From Anthoceros angustus (lineage: Eukaryota; Streptophyta; Anthocerotopsida; Anthocerotales; Anthocerotaceae), in contig VJWM01000108.1 in the NCBI GenBank assembly GCA_010909165.1, positions 186,001 to 250,000 of the forward strand: a stretch of DNA of 64,000 bases, read 5' to 3'. This document shows, in pieces, positions 54,757-64,000 of the stretch. Position 1 is the stretch's first letter. Each line of letters opens with the position of its first letter. The notes beneath the pieces are model-generated. The model had not been told where the DNA came from and did not search any database. It saw only the letters and a list, made by a program, of their open reading frames with translations. A program made the position numbers and the translations under genes.

Positions 54757-55577
54757 GGTGGATGCCGTGGTTGTTTGAATGTCGGGTGCAGGTTCCGACT
54801 ACCCTGTAGTTTTTCTTATAGTGTGTGAAGTACTCCTTGCAGTGACATGGACTGATTGTGACTGTGGGCTGGGCAGGCAGTACAACATCCGTTATTGGGT
54901 TCACACAAGCATATCCAAGTATCTGTGGTGCTTCCAAATCAATCGTGGCAAGCTTGATCCTAAACTGGTCGGTTCTCTCTTTTAACTTTATGCCTACGCA
55001 TACTAAAATGCCCTCACCTACAGCATACATTTTGTCCGGCACAGTTTGGTAGTTGAGTGTCCGCCGTTGGGGTTGATCACACAGAGGTCCTCGTTATCTA
55101 TTTTTCAAGTCTTTAAAGGAAGGGCATTGGACTATGAACCGGCATCCCTCTTCTTCATTGTAGCTGGTGGACGCCCTGGGTCTTGGACAAACGTTTGGAA
55201 GCGGTGGCGTTGGTCTGATGGGTAATGGTGCACGGTTTGCTTGGCTACTTGCAGCTGGCGATGTAATTTGGGTCGGAATCGTGGAGAGGAATGGCTGCTC
55301 CGCAGTTTTGCAACCTTAGAATGCAGTGGGAGGTGGCGGACAGCTAATGCATTCCACTTTTCGAACCAGGCTATGTGTTGTTTACAATGCGAGTTCTTTG
55401 CTGCATCTTTCAGCATACATGAACCAAAGTGTTTAAACTTTTTGGGAGCATTTGTATTTGCAATTTCCGCTTGGACATACAGAAGGGCTTAGCAGCACGC
55501 ACCGCAGACTCCCAGTGTTAGCGAGCGATTACAGTGCAGGACGCACGCTTTCTGCAGGGCTAGCGATCAGTTCACGA
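54757..55577. other. Spacer between ubiquitin protease and aldo-keto reductase
   Basis: Convergent 3' ends. No further gene recognised. Confidence 0.35.
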
Positions 55578-56976
<1,399 letters not shown>

Positions 56977-58735
56977 GTCCCTCTCCTTCTCTTCGTCTTT
57001 GAGCTTTCGCTAGGACTTTCCCTTTCCCTTTCCCTTCGCCTCAGCCTGTGACTGTGGCTTCGCCTCAGGTGCTCTTCATGTTGTGGAGATGGAAGGAATT
57101 TGTGCAACTTTATAGGCAGCTATTCTGGCCTCCGCGGCAAGAAGGTGCTACTTGCCACTTCCCTGGAATATAATATATTGTGGCTGTTTGCAGGGAAGCT
57201 TCGCGAGCTGCTGCGTCACAGTCTCGTCCCGAGGTTCCTCATCGGGGTAGCATATAGAAGAAGGAGGACAATCTGCAAAGATTGTCTGCCAGTAAAGTAC
57301 GGTAGGTTGGTGTGGTAGGTTTGGTTTCACGCTTGTTCGTTTTACTCGCATACAGGGGCCTAAGTTCAGGGATTACCTTAATGAGGGGAGATCCGGTTTC
57401 CTGAAACACTACAAAGTTCTGGTTTCCTAAAACACTACAAAGTCCTTAGAAAACCAAATCTCATGTAAGGCAAAAGCAGAGTTAAGAGGAACGAGGGAGC
57501 CAGAAATGGAGAAGCGCGTAGGGAAACAAGAAAGGCACAAGACCAAGGTTGGCTGCCATGTGTGTGAAAAGTTATTATAAAGAAGATCCCAAAATGACTA
57601 TACTGAAGGGCAAAGAAAACAGATGAAACTAATTCTAAAGCTGAGAGGCACCTAGGACAAGCGGAAAGATAGGACGAACTAGATGTTCGACGGTAACACA
57701 CGATATACTCGATGGTAACACAGTATGCCATAGAGCTCGAAAAGTTTGTATCCATGGACAGAGACTAAAACTGGTTAAAGCTTGAATGAAAGCTTGGTTT
57801 CACACTTTGAGCTCTATCAGTGATCTTTAGTAACATCAGTGCCTCGTCACGTTTGTTCCGACTCCACTTGGCTTGACCGGCCGCACCCTCATCAAACGTT
57901 TTGGGTCCGCTTGAGCCTGGAACTGTGCAGTATAAACTACTGTCACAGTAGTACAACCGCTTACAGTGTTGAAGGACCAGTCCAGTGGAGTGAAGTCTCT
58001 CGCCATTTCTGTACGTATACTGACTGATGATGTGGATGGGCCGTTGTACGCTTTGGATTGTGTGTTGTGATGCCTGCATGTTCCATTCGAGAATTGAAAG
58101 TATGTAGTCTTTTCTGAACTTCTTGGGAACCTCGGACGAGGTGCGGTGGGCATATGGGAGGAGAAAGCATGTGCAAACGTTTTCCTGGTCCTGATTATGG
58201 CACATCGATAACTGCAGGTTCACGAGTTTTTCTAACGATAAGTTTCTCATGGACTCGGGCATTCTGCAATCGTGGAGGAAGGAACACAGTTTGGACAGTC
58301 TTAATCATTCACTATCTGGGGGCTTTGTAGATGAGCAGACTTTGCCACCGTGCTGGCCTTGGGTGTGAAAACCAGTGGGCTGATGGTCTGTCTGCCGGGG
58401 AGGAGATGCTATCCAGACGGCTGCTCTCGGAGGGGCCCTGTTCCCTTACCCCAACTGCCCTTCATTTATGTCAGTGCCCGAGTTTCGAAGAGCTGATCGT
58501 CCTTCATCTGTGCCTACAGTCTTCCTCAAGCTTGTTTGTCAGCTCGATTCGGCTCTGACTTTGTGACCTGTTTAAGGCAGATCGCCCAAGGATACCTCCT
58601 CAGCTCGGTTTGTACAGGATCGCACAAGGGAGCTGGACAGTGGGCCACGTGGCCGCACCTCAATGTTCGAGAGAAGTTAGAATTCTGGGGAATGGGCGCT
58701 TCCGACTGTCTGGCCGTATCAGGTATGCCATACCT
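56977..58735. other. Gene-free region upstream of the aldo-keto reductase
   Basis: No gene recognised. The minus-strand frame at 57765-58262 (165 codons) has no family resemblance. A 45-bp stretch at 58110-58160 (CTTCTTGGGAACCTCGGACG) recurs with changes at 62925-62970. Confidence 0.3.
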
Positions 58736-58739
58736 GATA

Positions 58740-58812
58740 ACGTTTCCGTGAAGTGTTCGTGTGGAACTGCTTGCTCTCAGCAAACTCCTGCTCGGAGAGC
58801 TTCATCGATCTC
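58740..58812 (-). pseudogene. Possible aldo-keto reductase C-terminal relic
   Basis: Minus strand MKLSEQEFAESKQFHTNT resembles IKLSKEEIQGIEQAVPHEG in the neighbouring aldo-keto reductase, with similar DNA (TTCGTGTGGAACTGCTTGCT against TTCGTGTGGAACAGCTTGCT). Very short. Confidence 0.4.
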
Positions 58813-60248
58813 CACAATTCACGCATTGATTGTCCTGCAGACTGACAATCGGATTCTGCTTACACGGGCGTATTAATGAGATGTTGAAGGCATCTACCCT
58901 TTTCACTGTAGATGCGTATCACTCACTTGCTACTCTGTCATGCACACAGGGAATGGAGATGCACATTCAACATACAGCACAGTTTCTCAACGTGACACGT
59001 ACGAGGCTTTCGCAGATTCCACACAATACAAGGTCACAGAAGGTCACTGATCAGTCAGGCAACGATGGGCAATCCGAACAGCAGCTAGCTCCAGAGGGAG
59101 CACACTGAAGGGATCATCCTGTTACACGGATTGTCACAACAACAAGGGTTAGCCAAGAGCACATCAACAGCGAGCTGCAAGAGCCTGGACGAAAACAAAA
59201 GGTCACACAAGCAAAAGCCTTGATGATGGAAGTGGAGCAGTACACAGAAAGACCTCGCCTTGGGGGCTTAGCAGATTTGAGCCAGCTTTATACTCTAGCC
59301 GGACCAGCAAGCTGCCTCCCCATGTCCTAACGTCCCATCCTACGTTCGTCTTCGAAGACGAACGTAGGATGGGACGGCCACGTCTTAAAGGCCCTTGCAT
59401 TGTAGAGGAATTCCTCACAAAATATCCCGATTGTACCGGCGCCATGCCTAAACAAGGAAACACCTTCAAACTTGAACCCGCGGCAGAATGCGGAAGAAGC
59501 GTACGTCGTTTCTCAACAGTACTGTGAAACAACGGTTTTTGAGATACGGACTTCGCTGGCCTCCTATAGCCCTCAAGAGATGAGTGACTAGATTCCCCTC
59601 CTGGTAAGGCTGAGGTCCAGATACCTCAGGCAACGGCTTACGACTTTGAGACAGCTCCCGCGACTTTGTGAACATACTATCGAGGCAGTAACTGGACACA
59701 ATGACAGAACACTAACCACGCCCTTGTCCCTGATGCAGAATGAGGAAAAATGGGGATCCCCCACATGCTCTGCCTGTACACAAGGGGCTTATCACTGTCA
59801 GCACAACTTTTTGACGTACACATACACAAAAGTCATCACGGATGACATCTGGCATTTCCCATACACACATATCTGAAACGATACACAACTGCGGGGACTA
59901 TGGACAGATACTGAGGAAGGCTGTAGGCAGCCACACTTGACAAACAATTGATGGTCCATACAGACGAAATACGAGGTGAATGATGCTTCCCGCTTAAACA
60001 ATAGTGAGGATTCCTCCTCCTCTTATACATCGCCCAACCAACCTCGGCTGTGCATTCAAACTGGCGGAGGCATACCTCCGCCACACACTTCCCTATCCTG
60101 ATTCCGGTTATACGCTCCCTTACCTAAGTACGAATGAATCTGTTCGTGGCTGCCTACGGACCTGGGCCTCACTGCCTGACAGTACTTACCAACCAAACAC
60201 CCCTGATGGCTATGCACTGGTATAAGCCCCTCCCATCGAATCCTCGCC
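58813..60248. other. Gene-free spacer containing a perfect palindrome
   Basis: No gene recognised; short open stretches only. The palindrome is at 59331-59376. Confidence 0.35.
59331..59376. repeat. Perfect 46-bp palindrome
   Basis: Two 23-bp arms meet at TTC/GAA between 59353 and 59354; left arm begins CGTCCCATCCTACGTTCG. No spacer, and the match ends at 59330/59377. Confidence 0.95.
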
Positions 60249-61591
60249 TTAAACGGGAGTGCTGAGACCCAGTTCGAAGGCACCTGGAAGAACGTAAGCA
60301 TACGCACGTCTGAAAGCATAGGGAACAGGGGTCCAAGGCCCCCGCTTCCACACCCTCTTGGATTTTTGCCACTGCGAATGCCACTTCATCGTACTGGCAT
60401 TGTAGGTAGCCATGTAGGTATCCGAGAAATACATAGCCATTATGCAGAGCACAGGTCCATGTGCCGAGCACCAACGGAAACCAACATACCCGTGCATCGT
60501 TGGAAGCGTTGTCTCCAACACCATCGTCTTCTGTGCAGGGTCATACTTCTTTATGACAATAAGAGGTTGCACACCGCGCACGGCCTCAGCCACAACCATG
60601 ATACAAGAATTGCATGCCACCAACTTTTTCGGTGCATGGAAATTCGCCTCCACCTCGCAAAGGCATTCCCAAGTCATGGCTTCAACATGAAAGCTTACCA
60701 AAAAATAACGCATTTGCAGGCCCCAAACTTGCGCCAGGCTAAAAACCTGGCCATCACTGAACACGCATTTGAAACATAAGCGGGACAGCGTGAGATCTAT
60801 ACCCTCCGCCGCCTCCTGACACCGGCTCGGTAACAGGGTCCAAGACGAAGAGCTTGATCGATAACGGACCATCCTGGCAGGACCCGCCGCAAGACTCCCC
60901 AATCTAGCCTGTCGTCTTAGCATACCGATCAGGGTGTACGACTGCCCATCTTCATCAACCTCCAGAAATACATCCTCCAAGTAGCAACTATAATACCCAA
61001 CCAGCTGCTTGTCATCGTTAATCAGCGGCAGCAAAGAGGCAACACTCTGAGCCCCGTCACAGGATTAGTGACCCAATACTCGTCCTGAACCTTGCCCCTG
61101 ACGGCCCAACGCAGGATCCGGAACAGCAATCCTTTGTGAGTCGCCAGACGAAAGCCACAGGAACTAAAGCGAGTATACAAAGTTGGCAGCTTATGCCACT
61201 TGTGCTGTTCCATGTCCTTGCCCACGCCGGGCAGCCGTGACTTATCTGAGAAAGTGGCCGGAAAGCATACCTTCGGGCATGCTGCCAACGTCCGGCTGCA
61301 GAGCTTGCTGAAGGACGGGGAGGAGACTATATTGTGCCACTCGTGACACACCAATCCTGCCCGGATGGCGTCGTCTCTAGGCAAGAACGCCAAGATCCTT
61401 TCCACCAGCTCCGGGCGCAACACCATCTCCATCAGCTCCGGGCGCACCACCCTCTCCACCAGCTCCGGGCGCACCACCCTCTCCACCAGCTCCGGGCGCA
61501 CCACCCTCTCCACCAGCTCCGGGCGCCCCACCCTCTCCACCAGCTCCGGGCTCACCACCCTCTCCACCAGCTCCGCGCGCACATCTTCCAT
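60249..61591 (-). CDS. F-box protein with repeated N-terminus (one frameshift)
   Basis: Probable SCF ubiquitin ligase receptor, about 447 aa if the frame is joined. The first part (61591-61022) starts MEDVRAELVERVVSPELVER, with seven copies of a 9-residue unit ELVERVVRP leading straight into the F-box itself, ELVERILAFLPRDDAIRAGL and VCHEWHNIVSSPSFSKLC. Then KLPTLYTRFSSCGF and YWVTNPVTG. A single missing base in a run of G (plus 61052-61055) ends this frame with LCCR-stop; with it restored the reading continues into the second part (from about 61034 to 60249) with LVGYYSCYLEDVFLEVDEDG, SWTLLPSRCQEA, VEAMTWECLCEVEANF and KKLVACNSCIMVVAEAVRGV, typical of an F-box-associated propeller. Intronless. 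Confidence 0.82.
61398..61588. repeat. 27-bp coding tandem repeat, 7 copies
   Basis: Plus-strand unit ACCACCCTCTCCACCAGCTC plus CGGGCGC, repeating every 27 bp and thus in frame with the F-box gene on the minus strand. The last unit is the natural start of the F-box. Confidence 0.95.
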
Positions 61592-63460
61592 GCTCCCGAA
61601 TTCTTAGTATTGGCTTCTGCTCAAAGCCCCAGATAAAACATCGCACATAGTTCCTCCGAAGGTCCGCTACGTTGTTTTTAGGGCATGAGCAATGGCACTC
61701 TGCACAAGTCAAAATGGGATGTACATCCTTCATATACTTCATCCTTCATTTTGAAAAGGAATGGTTTCAGTCTTGCTTAGCGCATAGCTTCAGGATGGGT
61801 CTCATCCCTACCCTGTGTATGGCACTGCGACCATGTCCGCCGATACATGCACGAGGTCGACTGAACCGGCTGCGATTCCATGCCTTGATTCGTTTCTGAT
61901 GGCCTGCATCTTTTGTGCCTGCTCCCACATCCGGGCACCCGTGTACAGACATATTGGACGTCCACACATATGCTGCAGCATCGGTCTTGTCTATAGTTTG
62001 AGTGCTTGGTCAGTTAAGCAAGGCGTCGCACCTCCGACCTTACGTCGTTGATGGGGAGCTTCAAATTTGAAGCGTTTGTTTTAGCTTTTGTTGTATATCT
62101 TGTATAGGATATGGGCTAGGGGTAGGGCAGGGGGCTTCCCACTCTTTCCAGCTATGGTAATATGCATGCCGTCGTCCACTGCGGGATGTTCGTCTTCACC
62201 TGTGATGAGGAAGCAGAAGCATGTGCAGGCAAAGGTTGTTCTTAACTGTAACGATTCGAGATGTCACGATGCGTTCAATTTTGGAACCACATTCTTCCCT
62301 GTTCCTTGGACCAGTCCTCTAGATGTTGTCACTTTTCACCTTAAACAGCAGGCCTAGGCTAATGATACTCTCCACGCTTGAAATTGGCTCTTGACCACGC
62401 TTTCACGAGGGTGATAGCATGCGTAGGTGCATAATCTGAAGCTGGCAAGTGTACATCTCCAGCCTTGTACGTGTTGTATTCTGTAGCATTTTGCATGTTG
62501 TTGACGACTCCACGTCCTCACATGTTTGTCCCCCTTCCCAGGACATTTTGGGGCAGCATACATTTTGAACCAAGCCCCGTCCTCCTGACCTTTCCAGCCT
62601 CACCCAATTGACGTATCTGCTGGAACCCTGATCTCCTGAGAACTTGCAGGAACGTGCGCGATACGTTTCTATTCTTCGGCCTCGCATCATCCAACAGCAA
62701 TTTGACAAACAGAATGTCCTGTGAGTAAATGTTGTGGCACTACATGTAGTGGTGTGACCATTCCACGTGGATTTTCTGAACTTTGCCTGGTCAGTAAGGA
62801 CTGGAACCAACAGACAGTTTGTGAGCATTCCATGCTCAACTCAGGCAGCTGTACAGCAACCAGCGCACAGGACGGATTCCTAACTCTTGGAGGGCATTGA
62901 GAACCTGTTTGACTATTGTCTTTGCTGCACTTCTTGGGGACCTCAGACGAGGTGCTATGGACATATCAAAGGGGCAAAAGTTTTAGGAAAGGATGAAACC
63001 AAAGAGAAAGCTTTCTTTGATTCTTTCACATTCGCAGGCAAGTTCGAATCAGCATGTGCTACGCACTCCACCTGCTGGTTGTGGCTGTGTCCACCATCGC
63101 AATCACAGTGCCGTTGTCGGCCAGAAGAGATTTGATTTGTAGGCCCTGATCCCAGCTGGAGACGAGGCGCGCGTGTTTGGAGTCGGCGTCTTCGGTTCCC
63201 TCTTTTGCAATCCAGTAGAAACCTAAACTCGCATTGTTGGCTGAGCTATTGTAGCAGGTAGGAACGGAAACAGCCTGTGCATTGGCTTCTGCAAGCTGGA
63301 AGGTGGGATGATCTGGTATGCCAAGACCAGAATAACCCAACATGCGCAGTTCATCCTGGATATGTCGGTCAAATGGGACCCAAAATGCATTGAGATTGAA
63401 GGGAGACGGTCCTTTAGTCATCATCTGATGCGGACAATTCTATCTACGGGATACTTCTTG
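61592..63460. other. Gene-free region upstream of the F-box gene
   Basis: The promoter of the F-box gene should be at 61592-61800. No other gene was recognised; a minus-strand open stretch at 63059-63424 (121 codons, containing LGFYWIAKEGTEDADSK) has no family I can name. Confidence 0.3.
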
Positions 63461-63469
63461 AGTCCAGAA

Positions 63470-64000
63470 GCATCGTCTTCAAAGGATAAGCAGCAACGGA
63501 ATCAGGCTGCCAAGCCGACCAGTACCTTAAAAGTCTTGGTTTCGTCCAGAATCCCGCTGATGCAAATGTCTACCTCTAGCAGAAAGGATCACACTTCATA
63601 GTGCTCGCCCTGTACGTAGATGATGCGATCTTAGTCTCAAATGATGATCAGCTTCTAGAATATGTTGAAAGCATGTTACGTCAGGGGTTTGACATGAAGG
63701 ATATAGGAGAACTTACCTTTGTTCTAGGTGTTCACACTCGTCACATGGACACAGCTATGTTTTTTTTCAATCGCCTCCTCAGCTTGCGCGTTCCATCGGC
63801 TTGAAGCACGAAGGCTGCTTATCTGAAGCTTGGGGCCTGCTTACAGTCAATCCCTAACCATGCAAGGTTAAGGGGGTGTGTCAGGAGATTGTTAACCTAG
63901 CCTAGTTAGGTGTCTGATGTGAAACGACGTACACACACACTTCTGCTCATAACGTTTTCCTAAACCCTGAACCAAACATTCTCTTCTGAACTCGCTCTTG
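63470..64000 (+). mobile_element. Truncated Ty1/copia: RT fragment, polypurine tract, start of 3' LTR
   Basis: Plus strand reads SLGFVQNPADANVYL, then a stop, GSHFIVLALYVDDAILVSND with the catalytic YVDD, and MKDIGELTFVLG (63690-63730). RT is cut there; about 130 bp later comes GGTTAAGGGGGTG (63866-63878), a polypurine tract identical in type to that of the composite copia, then TGTCAGGAGATTG, the presumed 3' LTR start (63879), which runs out of the window. Confidence 0.75.

Noticed and set aside
61365-61607. Plus-strand Ser-Gly-Arg-Thr repeat protein
   Set aside because: Antisense translation of the 27-bp repeat in the F-box gene.

Overview
The window is nuclear DNA of a land plant, most likely a seed-free vascular plant with swimming sperm (a fern best fits what is seen). 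The evidence is a nuclear Lhca3 photosystem I antenna gene with a chloroplast transit peptide, GT-AG spliced plant-type genes, many relics of a large PPR family, plant Ty1/copia, Ty3/gypsy and CACTA transposons, and a sperm-tail PG-rich repeat (SHIPPO/ODF3-like) gene, a family expected only where motile cilia or flagella are made. The species call is inference.

Layout. 1-3 kb holds decayed retroelement and PPR relics. 3.76-4.76 kb is Lhca3 (minus), with satellite-like repeats beyond its promoter. 7.6-13.3 kb has a long intronless PG-rich repeat gene (plus, 9.5-11.8 kb) between two PPR pseudogenes on the minus strand. 14.8-16.2 kb is an intact, unrecognised 474-aa ORF followed by an AT heptamer microsatellite. 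17-40 kb is a transposon nest: truncated copia copies in both orientations, CACTA ends, a 5S rRNA-like piece, an unrecognised coiled-coil ORF, and one 13.6-kb copia element (26503-40121) with two 162-bp LTRs and a 5-bp target duplication. That element sits inside a single GA-rich microsatellite and contains a CACTA end plus a 2.4-kb tandem array of LTR/gag-like units.

43-57 kb is the gene-rich part: an intact 5-exon vicilin-like cupin (plus), an intact intronless F-box gene (minus), relics of a second cupin gene and of a NOM1-type MIF4G gene, an intact 8-exon ubiquitin-specific protease (plus) and an intact 5-exon aldo-keto reductase (minus). 60-61.6 kb holds an F-box gene (minus) whose first F-box motif has become a 7-copy repeat, and the window ends in a truncated copia.

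The genes do not form a pathway; this is ordinary dispersed plant gene space. Three genes (Lhca3, the PG-rich repeat gene, the second F-box gene) carry only single-base indels, mostly 1-bp deletions in short homopolymers, while the cupin, ubiquitin protease, aldo-keto reductase, first F-box gene and the 474-aa ORF have none. Whether these are real lesions or consensus errors should be settled before calling pseudogenes.
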